Shown: positions 33,939 to 43,650 of the stretch, piece after piece
Layout of the letters: every line of letters begins with the position of its first letter
Position numbering within the stretch: position 1 is the stretch's first letter
Assembly (NCBI GenBank): GCA_942493385.1
Contig: OW818699.1
Location: forward strand, 186,001-250,000
Length of the DNA stretch: 64,000 nt
Direction: 5' to 3'
Source of the DNA: UBA8389 sp942493385
GTDB lineage: Bacteria; Bacteroidota; Bacteroidia; Bacteroidales; UBA1402
Notes under the pieces: generated by a model
Told to the model about the DNA's origin: nothing
Databases searched by the model: none
What the model saw: only the letters and a program-made list of their open reading frames with translations
Translations under genes and position numbers: made by a program

Positions 33939-35251
33939 CAATTACCGTCTGGTTTTTGAACTTCAACAAACGGGCTTGCCGGCATGGAAAACGCTGATGC
34001 TGGATCCGGATGCGCAGGATCAAATCCTTTGAAATCGGGTCGAAAGTATGTTGCCAGTGCGGGAGCTGCTATTTTAATCCCTTCCAGAATGCATTTTGCC
34101 AACTCATAACCACCGTACGAATTGAAATGCGTATTGTCTGCCAACGCCTTCCCTTGATTTGGAAACGTGTTAGCCGGATAGTGCACAAACGCCTTGACAG
34201 ATTCCTCAGGCCCCCAGGCCTCGTACAAAATCTTGCTCATCGCATTCAAATCAATCAAAGCCACCTTCTCGTCCGAAGCCAATTTCCGAACCGCATCCGG
34301 ATATTCGCCCAAGGTATTATTCACCTTTCCTTCGGAGTCAAAATTGCGTCGGTGCATGGAAGTGACCAGCACCGGTATGCCTCCCTTGGCACGCGTCTCT
34401 GTAATGTACCGCCTCAGGTTGGTGGTATACGATGCCCAAGCACCATCATTCGGTCCCTTTTGTTTCTGATCATTATGGCCGAACTCCACAAAAACATAAT
34501 CGCCAGGCTTGATCTTTGTCATGATTTTTTTCAACCTACCTGCCGAAGCAAAGGAATTGGCCGCCTCTCCTGATTCAGCATAATTGGCTATGCACACTTT
34601 GTCATCAAAAAAACGGGGTATCATTTGCCCCCAACCGCACCACGGTTCATTGTCCTGATCGACTACGGTAGAGTTACCACACAAGAAAACCGTGACAGCA
34701 TCCTCTATCCTTTCTATTTCCATTGCACAAACGGATGGGGCAGCGTCATTGAATTCAATGGTCAACTTATGGTCCCAATTGGCTTTTCCAATTTCGCGCT
34801 CTTTAATCCGTACTTTTTCGGTGGAATCAATTTCCACATACCGCACATTGGTGGTGAAAACAACTTCCTTGAATTCTCCTTTCTGTGTAGCCAATTTCTC
34901 TATGAAAAGCCGTCTGGACTCACCTCTGACCGTTGTCATCGAGGATATTGCGCCATTTCCCAAAATAAGTTTCACACGATAATTTCCTTCGGGGACATCC
35001 ACTGAGAAATAAAACCCGTGATCGCTCACGCAAGCATCTCCTTTCAAAGGATCTTTTCCAAATCTTACTGCCTTGGGTGCTGCCACAAAATCGAAACCAT
35101 AACCCAATCCCTTGGAGTAAAGCGTTTTGTCATCTACTTTCAAGTACCCTTTCTGCGCAGTACCTGAACCGAAATCGAACTTGAAGGAAGTTTGGGCGTT
35201 AAGCTGAAAGGCCAAAATGAGGCTGCAGAAAAAAATAAATTGGTGTTTCAT
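33938..35251 (-). CDS. CE12 family rhamnogalacturonan acetylesterase
   Basis: Exported SGNH-type esterase of 437 residues that removes acetyl groups from rhamnogalacturonan or pectic backbones. Domain order: signal peptide (FIFFCSLILAFQLNAQ); an N-terminal galactose-binding-like beta domain (FKFDFGSGTAQKGYLKVDD ... IEFNDAAPSVCAMEIERI); then the esterase domain with block I CGNSTVVDQDNEPWCGWG, block III VFVEFGHNDQKQKGP and the block V His in DNTHFNSYGGYELA. This matches YxiM-like CE12 proteins. It is first gene of the CE12-GH95 operon, under the TGTCA-type promoter at 35277-35341. Confidence 0.93.
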   Translation of the reverse strand: MKHQFIFFCSLILAFQLNAQTSFKFDFGSGTAQKGYLKVDDKTLYSKGLGYGFDFVAAPKAVRFGKDPLKGDACVSDHGFYFSVDVPEGNYRVKLILGNGAISSMTTVRGESRRLFIEKLATQKGEFKEVVFTTNVRYVEIDSTEKVRIKEREIGKANWDHKLTIEFNDAAPSVCAMEIERIEDAVTVFLCGNSTVVDQDNEPWCGWGQMIPRFFDDKVCIANYAESGEAANSFASAGRLKKIMTKIKPGDYVFVEFGHNDQKQKGPNDGAWASYTTNLRRYITETRAKGGIPVLVTSMHRRNFDSEGKVNNTLGEYPDAVRKLASDEKVALIDLNAMSKILYEAWGPEESVKAFVHYPANTFPNQGKALADNTHFNSYGGYELAKCILEGIKIAAPALATYFRPDFKGFDPAHPDPASAFSMPASPFVEVQKPDGN

Positions 35252-35276
35252 GATGGAAGTTGGTCTAGTAAAAATG

Positions 35277-35341
35277 CAAAACTACCCCAAAAATCATGTT
35301 TCAAACGAATGGATTTGACATTATTAGTACATTTTTTGACA
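35277..35341 (-). promoter_or_regulatory. CE12-GH95 promoter with TGTCA direct repeats
   Basis: Minus strand, upstream to downstream: TGTCA (35337-35341), 16 bp, TGTCA (35316-35320), 31 bp, TAGTTTTG (35277-35284). A TTTG lies at 35302-35305, 17 bp before the -7 box. The repeat period is 21 bp, and the spacing is identical to that before the FAS1/SusC operon at 54890-54954. AraC-type activator binding is inferred. Confidence 0.7.
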
Positions 35342-35386
35342 CAAGTACTCAAACAGTCCACGAAGTACCATCGAAGTACTTCTTTC

Positions 35387-35438
35387 TACGGCTGGCCAAG
35401 GGGGGACTTGCACCGTAATTTGATGCGACATCCTTGGC
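35387..35438. other. Structured GC-rich block in the spacer, function unknown
   Basis: In a 257-bp mostly AT-rich spacer this block can form two mutually exclusive pairings: GCCAAGG (35395-35401) with CCTTGGC (35432-35438), and TACGG (35387-35391) with CCGTA (35413-35417). The minus strand reads GGTGCAAGTCCCCCC, which recalls a tRNA T arm, but no cloverleaf can be built. Confidence 0.35.
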
Positions 35439-35444
35439 GCATAC

Positions 35445-35477
35445 AAAAAGGGCATCTCAAAAATTATTGAGATGCCC
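35445..35477 (-). terminator. Terminator of the SusC/D-FAS1 operon
   Basis: Minus strand: GGGCATCTCAA - 6 nt - TTGAGATGCCC, a perfect 11-bp stem followed by TTTTT. It lies 32 bp after the stop of the 1025-residue secreted protein and closes the operon before the CE12 promoter. Confidence 0.92.
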
Positions 35478-35508
35478 TCTTCCTTTCAGATACGAAGTTT
35501 ATTTCGCG

Positions 35509-38500
35509 TTACTTTTGGTTGAAAACTTTGATGGTTTTAACGCTGCCGTCGGTATAGGTGGTTTTTTGTACACTGTAGCCTACGCTGTTCTTGCTAACTT
35601 TTTGGCCAAGAGCGTTGTAGTATTCAATGTTCTTCACTTCTTTTGAAACAACGTTGTTACCCAACCCAACTGTGCCTTTCAAGAAGCCCAACATACCTAG
35701 TTCTGGATCGAAGTAATACAGACCTACCGAATTAGCCGGTATTTCTGTTTCGGCAGTGTTCGTCGTAATGTCCACACCATTCACCAGTACTTTTGTACTT
35801 GCCAAATTGATGTCATAGTTGCCTTCCGATTTCAATATGGTAATCATACCATCTGCAGAGGGTGTCGTACCAACGGTAACATCGATGACGCCTTTCTTGA
35901 TAACAATGTCACCGCGAGATTTTAAAACGTCAAAATTGCCTTCTGCGAAACTATTAATTTTCAACTTCAACACAGAGTGCAGTGAATCGGTCATGGAGAA
36001 ATAAATAAATTCGCCGCCGCCTTCTACAATACCGTTGTTGACCGTGTTATATGCGCCGATAAACGCATTGCCTGTCTTCAAAATACCTAAAGTATCAATA
36101 TTAAGAGTTAGTTGATTAACGATAGGTGTCATGATGGAATCATGCAATTGCAAGGTTCCGTTGGTTACTTTGATAACGTGCGCGGCTGAATCGGTTACAA
36201 AAGTAACTTTTCCGTTGATATCCAATAGGCCACCGCCGGTTACATTGATCTGACTACCTTCCTTCGAATAGTTGGGGAAGAGAATAGAACCATTGATCAA
36301 GAACTTACCGCCAGATACATTCACTTGACTTCCTCTGTTTGATGCGCAGAATTTAATGTTATTGTTAACCGTCCAGGATCCTGTTCCCGATTTTGTTACG
36401 GCTAAGCCATTCACAGCATACGTTGTAACTACCGGAGTTGTATCGGTAGCAGCCACATAGGTTTTGGTATACGCAGCAATTTCGCCATTAAAGACAGCAT
36501 CGGTATTCAAACCACCAATATTATACGTGAAGTAACGACCGTCAACAAAACCGGTTTCAAGGCGGGAATTTTTGTCCCCACTAAGTGCACCTACATAAAC
36601 AATATCAGCATTGTTGCCGTTTTCATTGTATTGTCGAACTAAACGGGTTTGCGGTCCCAAATGCAGTTTCACTTTTTGAAGAACTGTACCTGTTACGCCA
36701 AAGCCATTGTGCAACGGATTAACCACATCGTTGTATATATTCACTTGCGAACTATCAGGCAACGTACCAGCCCAACCGGTGCTCCATGTTGCGCTATTCA
36801 ACTTTGACAGTACGTTTTGATGAATATTGACGGTGGAGAAATTGGTAATGGCAGAAGCGTATTCATTGTTCGAAGCCAAAACAAGGTTCAGCGTACCTTT
36901 CGTAGTACCTGTAATGGGTTTGTTGAACGTACCGCCCGCCTGCAAGACCAATTTGGTAGTAGGGGCGCTTAACGTCAGTGAGACGGCAGGTGTGGTATGC
37001 TTGATATATACAGAATCGGTATTAATCATCGCACCATTAACCAAACGGTTGTCTGCTCCCAAGGTTACCGGCGCATTGATAATCATTTGACCAGTACCTA
37101 CAATTCTGCCAGTACCTGCTATTCTATAACCCGGTGCTGAAATAATCATATTGGAACTGCCCAATGACATTTCACCAACAACAGCTACAGAATCTTTCAT
37201 CGGAGTTGCAACTGAAAATTCTACTGGATTTCCAGACTGATAGGACATGGGCGCGCCACCTAAGACTTTGAAATTGTCGTCTATATAGCTCCAATTGTAT
37301 CCATTGTCCCCATTCCATATATAGGTACCTGCTGTAACAGTTACTTTCTTGTATACAACCTTCAAATTGTTGGTAGTAGCAGTAGAGAAATCAACGACTA
37401 GGCTTTCACCGTCAGTTCCACCTTTTGGATTGGTTAAATTGGCTGCATGGGTAGCAGCTGCATCGTAGAAATAACTAGTCAGACTGTCAGTCGAAACAAA
37501 ATCGGTCTTATCGGAAGTGGCCAACCAAAGGGTGGAGTTTACCTGCTGACCGGAAACTATGCGAGCATTCTTGACGGGATTACCAAGTTGATCCACATAG
37601 TTGACAGTTACGTCTGCTATGCCTACCGATTCCTTCCACGTATATAGTTTCCAGTTATCATAGGAATGATTCAAATTCGCTGTACCACCGCTGCGAGTGT
37701 GGAATGAAGCCATGCGGTCCAATTGGCTTACCACGCGGTTTTGCAATTCAACAGTCGTAGCCGTTCCTACCATCCAAGGGGCAAGGAAGTCTTTGTTCAA
37801 AATGGTATCGCCGTTGGCAGGATCGGCAATTTCGTACATCATGAATTTCTGAATTTTCTGCGTCTTGAAATTCATTTCCGCGAAAACATGATATGCGACT
37901 GCTGTTTTGAGAAGGACTTTTGTCCGTGTACTCATATTCAAACTGTCAGCAAGCGTAAAGTCAGTAGTTGAACTTGCTCCAGCACGTGTAAATCTACCAT
38001 TATTACCGTTCTGATTATAAAAAGTAGGGCCGTTAAACTCACCAGGAAGGATATTTCCAGATGCATCGCGTTTGGGCAAACCGGTCGGATCCAGATTCAA
38101 GAAGTGGAAATAACCGGTTGACTTGTAATTATACAGACCGAAAATCACGTCGCCATACCACGTATCGTTTACGTTTACGTTAGCGCTATTCGGCCCCATC
38201 AAGAAGATACCATTTGCTTGGCTGGCCCTCCAGTCGGCGGCATTTACCGTCCAATCAAATTCGAGCACCCATACAGATGTATCTTTTTCTGTGCTGGTGA
38301 AAGTGGAAGGAAAGCGGAATTCACCACCGCGGGTACCGGAACCACCACCAGTTACTTTTAGAAAACCTTGTGCCGGCGCACCATACGTGTAACTTGCTGC
38401 TGCGTGTCCGAAGAAACAAGATGTACTTGATACACCTGTGTAGCCTGCAGGCATCGTTTCAACTCCATCAAACGATTGATTGATGAAATATTTGGGATAA

Positions 38501-38586
38501 AACGTCCCTGGCTGCGCATAAGCACTGCCTACGCTCACAAGAATCGCTATTGCGATACTGAAAAGAAATGTAAAGGTCTTTTTCAT
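35509..38586 (-). CDS. Large secreted cell-surface protein with T9SS-like tail, unknown function
   Basis: A 1025-residue protein with signal peptide TFLFSIAIAILVSVGSAYAQ. Residues about 30-330 look like a lectin-type jelly-roll (FINQSFDGVETMPAGYTG, VWVLEFDWTVNAADWR). A transition region contains VTAGTYIWNGDNGYNWSYID. Residues about 430-960 are short beta-strand repeats of parallel beta-helix character (SQVNVSGGKFLINGSIL, SQINVTGGGLLDINGKV). The end, NIEYYNALGQKV ... TYTDGSVKTIKVF, resembles a T9SS sorting or surface-anchoring tail. No catalytic motif was found. It is the last gene of the SusC/D-FAS1 operon, 113 bp after susD, with a possible own -7 box (minus TAAATTTG, 38686-38693). A surface polysaccharide-binding or helix-type enzyme is possible. 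Confidence 0.8.
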   Translation of the reverse strand: MKKTFTFLFSIAIAILVSVGSAYAQPGTFYPKYFINQSFDGVETMPAGYTGVSSTSCFFGHAAASYTYGAPAQGFLKVTGGGSGTRGGEFRFPSTFTSTEKDTSVWVLEFDWTVNAADWRASQANGIFLMGPNSANVNVNDTWYGDVIFGLYNYKSTGYFHFLNLDPTGLPKRDASGNILPGEFNGPTFYNQNGNNGRFTRAGASSTTDFTLADSLNMSTRTKVLLKTAVAYHVFAEMNFKTQKIQKFMMYEIADPANGDTILNKDFLAPWMVGTATTVELQNRVVSQLDRMASFHTRSGGTANLNHSYDNWKLYTWKESVGIADVTVNYVDQLGNPVKNARIVSGQQVNSTLWLATSDKTDFVSTDSLTSYFYDAAATHAANLTNPKGGTDGESLVVDFSTATTNNLKVVYKKVTVTAGTYIWNGDNGYNWSYIDDNFKVLGGAPMSYQSGNPVEFSVATPMKDSVAVVGEMSLGSSNMIISAPGYRIAGTGRIVGTGQMIINAPVTLGADNRLVNGAMINTDSVYIKHTTPAVSLTLSAPTTKLVLQAGGTFNKPITGTTKGTLNLVLASNNEYASAITNFSTVNIHQNVLSKLNSATWSTGWAGTLPDSSQVNIYNDVVNPLHNGFGVTGTVLQKVKLHLGPQTRLVRQYNENGNNADIVYVGALSGDKNSRLETGFVDGRYFTYNIGGLNTDAVFNGEIAAYTKTYVAATDTTPVVTTYAVNGLAVTKSGTGSWTVNNNIKFCASNRGSQVNVSGGKFLINGSILFPNYSKEGSQINVTGGGLLDINGKVTFVTDSAAHVIKVTNGTLQLHDSIMTPIVNQLTLNIDTLGILKTGNAFIGAYNTVNNGIVEGGGEFIYFSMTDSLHSVLKLKINSFAEGNFDVLKSRGDIVIKKGVIDVTVGTTPSADGMITILKSEGNYDINLASTKVLVNGVDITTNTAETEIPANSVGLYYFDPELGMLGFLKGTVGLGNNVVSKEVKNIEYYNALGQKVSKNSVGYSVQKTTYTDGSVKTIKVFNQK

Positions 38587-38699
38587 CGTAATTAAAATTT
38601 TAATGTCACCTCTTTAATTTTAGTGTTTGATTTTTCACAAGAGTAGAGGAGAGTTAGATCTCTGTTAAAATCGTTGGTTTATATACAAATTTAAGCTAT

Positions 38700-40430
38700 T
38701 TATTCATAGAATGGTAGGTACCAACTAGCTTCGTCTGAAGTGAAGGCTGGGGCAGTGGTATTTGTACGATCGTATTTCTTTTTAATATTTTCATCGAATA
38801 GATAATGATATCCATCTCGCCCTTCCTTATTCATACGGCGGGAAATACGTACAAGGTCACCCCAACGTTGCCCTTCAAAGGCTAGTTCGAGGGCAGCTTC
38901 ACGCACAATCTGCTTTTCAAGCCACTGAATACTGTCCGTTGTGGTCAATCCAGCGGGGAAATTGATAGCGGGCATAAACACGCGGCCGCGAACACCGGCG
39001 TTTTGTTCCCACTCACGCGGATATCGCGCATCGAAACGGTATTCAATCGGATACGGATCAAATGGGCTTGTTCCTGTAACATAACAAGAGTCATCCGGGT
39101 AAAAACTACCGTTTGGTTTTGTATAACGATACCTTGCGTTTCTTATCCCATTATTAAGAAAACACCATGCCAAATAGGGATAGCCTGCGCGGTTAGCCGC
39201 TTCGGCATAGCGCAAGTGCAATCCTGCGGCACGGTAGAGCATCCAAAAGCCGTGTTGCCTGCCCAACGAAGAGCTTGAGTTTCGTCCGCTGTATTTAGTA
39301 ATTTGACCAGTACCGCTGTAGGAGCCACCCAGCCCACGTGCATCGTACGGAAACTGGTTGCGCATTGGATTTGACCACAGCGAATCTTTGGCATAATCGG
39401 ACGCTTTGAGCTGAAACCCTTCAAACAGCGTGGTAAATGGATTGACTGGCTCCAATTTATCATCGAAAGGAATGCACCAGATACGTTCATAGGCTGCACG
39501 AGTACTTCCCTTTCGGGTGGTGGTCGCATCGTAGAAAATATCGTCCCAAGTATTGATCAACCCATTTTGATCTTCAATATGCCCATCGCGAAAAATGATG
39601 GCGTACCAACCTGGCTCGCCAGAAGTACTTGTAAAAGCATAGTTGTAAAGCCTGTAGCGCTGGCGTCTCATGTTCAAATTGCCGCTTTGCTCATCGGTTG
39701 CCATCACTTGCCGATAGTAATGCGCCGCCTCGGCATACTGGTTGTTGGAGAGGTAAAGGTCGCCCAACACAACGCGTTTGCTGACGAACATCGGCTCAAG
39801 CGAATAACCATTTGGAGTACCGTTGATTAAGTCAGAATAAATATAATCTTCGAGACTGGGTAGACTCTCCATAAATGCGATTAATTGCGGTAACAGTTGA
39901 TCGGCGTTTTGGCGTTGTCCCATGTATTTGTTCACGTCAGAAAGATTCACCAACGGTTCGGTTATGTAAGGTACGCTGCCGTAAATATTCAACAGTTGAA
40001 GGTAAATCCAGCAACGCAATGCACCAATGTCCGAATATCGTTCGTCGTATTCGTCCCTTGTGATTTTATTTTCGGCAAGCATCTTATCGAAGTTTGACAG
40101 TACATCGTTGCACGAATTGATAACGGCGTAGAATTTCAATGGACTGACCCAGGCATTGTCTTCGTCAACCTGGTTTTGGTTGAGGCTTTCCAGATCGGGC
40201 GTAGCATTGGAAGTGACGTCCATCAGGTCGGCGCGAAGTTCATTGAGAATGACGACCTGCTCAGCCAGCGTAGTGAATTGCGCGTACACGCCAAGTATGG
40301 CACGGTCGGCGTCGGCTAAGTCCTGATAGAACTTATCGTATGGTACAGCATCACCTAGATCATCGTATTGGCATCCGTTGAATGCAAGTGCGCAAACGAT
40401 TAAGGTCAAGGAAAAGAATATTTTTTTCAT
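38700..40430 (-). CDS. SusD/RagB family nutrient-binding lipoprotein (pair 2)
   Basis: Surface lipoprotein of 576 residues that caps its SusC partner and captures oligosaccharides. The signal sequence KIFFSLTLIVCALAFNGC ends in a lipobox Cys20. The N-terminal SusD-like part has DRAILGVYAQFTTLAEQVVI and NSCNDVLSNFDKML. The C-terminal RagB/SusD segment includes LELAFEGQRWGDLVRISRRM, typical for the family. It follows its SusC by 33 bp. It carries more loops than the other SusD in this operon, so a different ligand is likely. Confidence 0.94.
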   Translation of the reverse strand: MKKIFFSLTLIVCALAFNGCQYDDLGDAVPYDKFYQDLADADRAILGVYAQFTTLAEQVVILNELRADLMDVTSNATPDLESLNQNQVDEDNAWVSPLKFYAVINSCNDVLSNFDKMLAENKITRDEYDERYSDIGALRCWIYLQLLNIYGSVPYITEPLVNLSDVNKYMGQRQNADQLLPQLIAFMESLPSLEDYIYSDLINGTPNGYSLEPMFVSKRVVLGDLYLSNNQYAEAAHYYRQVMATDEQSGNLNMRRQRYRLYNYAFTSTSGEPGWYAIIFRDGHIEDQNGLINTWDDIFYDATTTRKGSTRAAYERIWCIPFDDKLEPVNPFTTLFEGFQLKASDYAKDSLWSNPMRNQFPYDARGLGGSYSGTGQITKYSGRNSSSSLGRQHGFWMLYRAAGLHLRYAEAANRAGYPYLAWCFLNNGIRNARYRYTKPNGSFYPDDSCYVTGTSPFDPYPIEYRFDARYPREWEQNAGVRGRVFMPAINFPAGLTTTDSIQWLEKQIVREAALELAFEGQRWGDLVRISRRMNKEGRDGYHYLFDENIKKKYDRTNTTAPAFTSDEASWYLPFYE

Positions 40431-40463
40431 CGTTTTTTAATTTATGAATCAAGTATCATGACA

Positions 40464-43400
40464 TTACAGCCCCAATTTTATTCCCAGAGATACCATACGC
40501 GACTGCGGTACGGTGCAGGGGTCGATGCCCAAATACAGCGGACTAACACCCGATGCGAATTCTGGGTCAAGACCTTTATAGCGGGTTAATGTAATCAAGT
40601 TTTCGCCTGTAAGGTAGAATTGGCAGCTTTCAATCACAGGAATGTCCAATTCCAAATTGTACGACAAAGTGATATTCTTCAGACGCAGATACGAGCCGTC
40701 TTCAATCCAACGGTCGGAGAAACGGGCATTGCCCATCGGATCGCCGGGAGCTGACTGAGGTACGGAAGTAACGTCTCCTTCATTCCGCCAGCGACTAAGC
40801 ACGGTACGAGACTGGTTGTATGCCGTAGACATACTTTCCAATACCTTTCGCGAATAGTTGTACACATCGCCGCCGATCGAATACGAGAAAATGGCGTTTA
40901 AGGCCAATTGATCATGTTTCAGTGTCGTGCTGATGTTTCCAAACAAGTCAGGGTTTGGATCGCCGATTTCAATCCGATCATTTTTATCGATTACATTGTC
41001 GGTGTTTTTATTCACAAAGCGCATGTCGCCTGCTTTGAAGGGAATCAGCAAAAGTCCTTCGCGGATGTTCAGACCTGCTGCGTTGGCTTCGTCCGTTGTT
41101 GAATAAACACCATCCGTTTCGTAACCATAGAATACGCCAAGCGGCTGACCTACCTTGGTTTGAACCGTAGCGCCCCACGCTTCATTGTAATATTCCTTGC
41201 CACCGAGGTCAAGCACTTTGTTTTTGTTGGTTGAAACCATCAACCCTAAATCCCATTTCCAGTCTTTCGTATTGACTAGTCTTGTATTCAGGTTCAGGTC
41301 GAGCCCAGTATTTCGCATGGAACCTGCATTGAGCAACACATCGTTTTGCGAACCAGAAATGCTGGCAGGTTTCACAGAAAGGATCATATCGCTCACGGTG
41401 TTGGAATACCAATCGAGACTGATGTTAACACGTTCTTTGAAGAGTGAAAGGTCCAAGCCTGTACCGATACGGGTCATTTTTTCGGGTTTCAGGTCAGGAT
41501 TGACAAGAGAAGTGCGAACCAATCCATATTGCCCGACTATGGCGTAAGGAAGGTAATAGCGGTCGCCGTTGTAATTGCCAATGTCGTCGTTACCCGAAAT
41601 ACCGTAACTTGCACGAATCTTCAGTTGGTTAATCTGTTCAAAATCTTTCATGAAATCTTCACTCGAAACAAGCCAAGCGAAACCAGCAGAGGGGTAAGGC
41701 AGGAATTGATTTACATTGGTACCTAAACGCGATGAATTGTCGAATGCACTTTGCAAATTGACAAAATATTTGTTTTTGAACGAGTAATCGATGTTGGCGT
41801 AAAGGGACATCCAAGTCCAGTCGTTAATATGTCCGCCGATGTTCCTGAGAGTGGATGATCCGTATTGTAACGACTTAAATTCGTCGGAAGATGAATTGTA
41901 AGCGACACCATTGTTGTCGTTTGCCGCATTGTTTTGATAACGAACTCCAGCGCGGGCATTTAGTAAATGATCGATGGTAATCTTTTTCTTGTAATTGGCA
42001 TACACATCACCATAGAGCGAGAACAACCTGTCCACACGGTGCTGCGACTCATTGAAGATACTAACGCCTCCGACTGAACTAGGAAATCCAACACCCGTGC
42101 TGGGGTAAAATGCCTTTTCGCGCTCTTTGTTGAAATTCAACCCCACAACTGCACCAAGTTCGATGTGGCGGCTCATGTTGTAGATAAATCCAAAGGAACC
42201 GAAAAATCGGTAATTGATATTTAAAATGTTCTCTTTGTTATTTACCAATACGTAAGGATTGGACAAGTTCCAGAAATCGGCATCTTCGAGGTTGGGCGAA
42301 CGTTTTCCTTCTTCGTTATATATATAAGGTGATGTAAACGGAGCTTTCACCAATGCGGCAAGTAGGGGATTTAAATAGGTGTTGCCACCTTCGTTGGGCA
42401 GATGTTTCGTTCCGTACATGAAACTCATGTTTGACAGCAGTTTAAACGTGCTCGAGAACTTGATCTCAGAGTTAAAACGGGTGTTGAAACGCGAGAAATC
42501 GGTATTTTTGACCATTCCTTCGTGTTTGAGATAACCGAGCGAAAGCACATAACTTGCTATTTCGTCACCACCCGATACATTCAAGTAATAATCCTGATTC
42601 CAACTTGGCGAGTACACTTCTTTTTGCCAGTCTGTCGAAGCGTTGTAGCGGTAATAATCCATATTGCCTTCGTAGCCCCAGGCATATTTTACAGGCTTGT
42701 TCTGATTAAGGAAGGGCAATGCATTGTTCAGTTCTTGGGCAGAAACGTTTGGATAAGCCTTTTGGTAGAGTTCCGAAAGCAGGAATTTTTGTTCCATACT
42801 GTTTAAAACTGGCAGCTCGCTACGCACAAGCCCAATGCCGGTAGTTATCCGCGCATTGATTCGTGTTTCGAGCGATTTTGATTTCAGTGTATTGATCAAA
42901 ATCACACCGTTCGCACCTTTACTACCATAGAGCGAAGTACCGTCTTTTAGAACAGTAATGCTCTCAATATCTTTTGGATCGATAGAGGCAAGTGGATTGG
43001 AAGAATAGTTGCCAATGAGCGAAGATGCATAGTAGGTGTTCTCATAGGGCATTCCGTCCAGTATAAATAGAGGCATTGTACCTGCATTCATAGTACTGAT
43101 GCCATGTAGGTAGAAGTTGGAACCACTGGCCGGCGTACCGGAACGCGTAAGCACATTCAGACCGCTTGCCTGGGTTTTAAGCAGGACATCGGGAGTTGGG
43201 GCAGTAGAGGCTAGGTTGTCCTCGGTAATTCCGAACCAAGAATACGTGGTGGTGGTGGAAGATTGCTCCCCCAACGGAGTGAATACATTTTTGGACATTC
43301 CCTTATAGTCCTTCTCATAAAGCACAATGTCAATCGTATTGCGCCCGCGAACAACGATTTCCCGTTTAGCGTAACCATTTGCTATGGCGTTCATTATCAA

Positions 43401-43622
43401 ATCGGTCTTGGGGAGGGATATGCTGTATTGTCCGTTATCATCGGTAATGGCAGAGGCAACACCAGTCACGTCAATATTTGCGCCAGCAATCACCGTCCCT
43501 GTGGCAGCATCTCTTACCGTACCTGTAACCTTATGTTTCGCCGACAATTTGCCTCTGGTCTGCGCTGCCGCATCTCCACAGAAGAACAACACTATCAATG
43601 CTAAAAATAGGACTCTTTTCAT
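40464..43622 (-). CDS. SusC/RagA family TonB-linked outer-membrane transporter (pair 2)
   Basis: TonB-dependent oligosaccharide importer of 1052 residues. Signal peptide KRVLFLALIVLFFCGDAAAQ, then a carboxypeptidase-regulatory-like domain (VTGTVRDAATGTVIAGANID, about 30-110). The plug domain carries SusC signatures (MPLFILDGMPYENTYY; SIDPKDIESITVLKDGTSLY; GSKGANGVILINT). A 22-strand barrel ends SRMVSLGIKLGL. ATG at 43622 was chosen because the longer frame overlaps the upstream FAS1 gene and adds 12 residues before the signal peptide. It lies 28 bp after the FAS1 gene and 33 bp before its SusD. Confidence 0.95.
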   Translation of the reverse strand: MKRVLFLALIVLFFCGDAAAQTRGKLSAKHKVTGTVRDAATGTVIAGANIDVTGVASAITDDNGQYSISLPKTDLIMNAIANGYAKREIVVRGRNTIDIVLYEKDYKGMSKNVFTPLGEQSSTTTTYSWFGITEDNLASTAPTPDVLLKTQASGLNVLTRSGTPASGSNFYLHGISTMNAGTMPLFILDGMPYENTYYASSLIGNYSSNPLASIDPKDIESITVLKDGTSLYGSKGANGVILINTLKSKSLETRINARITTGIGLVRSELPVLNSMEQKFLLSELYQKAYPNVSAQELNNALPFLNQNKPVKYAWGYEGNMDYYRYNASTDWQKEVYSPSWNQDYYLNVSGGDEIASYVLSLGYLKHEGMVKNTDFSRFNTRFNSEIKFSSTFKLLSNMSFMYGTKHLPNEGGNTYLNPLLAALVKAPFTSPYIYNEEGKRSPNLEDADFWNLSNPYVLVNNKENILNINYRFFGSFGFIYNMSRHIELGAVVGLNFNKEREKAFYPSTGVGFPSSVGGVSIFNESQHRVDRLFSLYGDVYANYKKKITIDHLLNARAGVRYQNNAANDNNGVAYNSSSDEFKSLQYGSSTLRNIGGHINDWTWMSLYANIDYSFKNKYFVNLQSAFDNSSRLGTNVNQFLPYPSAGFAWLVSSEDFMKDFEQINQLKIRASYGISGNDDIGNYNGDRYYLPYAIVGQYGLVRTSLVNPDLKPEKMTRIGTGLDLSLFKERVNISLDWYSNTVSDMILSVKPASISGSQNDVLLNAGSMRNTGLDLNLNTRLVNTKDWKWDLGLMVSTNKNKVLDLGGKEYYNEAWGATVQTKVGQPLGVFYGYETDGVYSTTDEANAAGLNIREGLLLIPFKAGDMRFVNKNTDNVIDKNDRIEIGDPNPDLFGNISTTLKHDQLALNAIFSYSIGGDVYNYSRKVLESMSTAYNQSRTVLSRWRNEGDVTSVPQSAPGDPMGNARFSDRWIEDGSYLRLKNITLSYNLELDIPVIESCQFYLTGENLITLTRYKGLDPEFASGVSPLYLGIDPCTVPQSRMVSLGIKLGL

Positions 43623-43650
43623 AGTATATAATTTGCTGTATTTTAATCCC

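Noticed and set aside
38591..38604. Perfect palindrome ATTAAAATTTTAAT before the 1025-residue protein as an operator
   Set aside because: It lies in the AT-rich ribosome-binding region, where such palindromes are frequent by composition; no second signal supports it.
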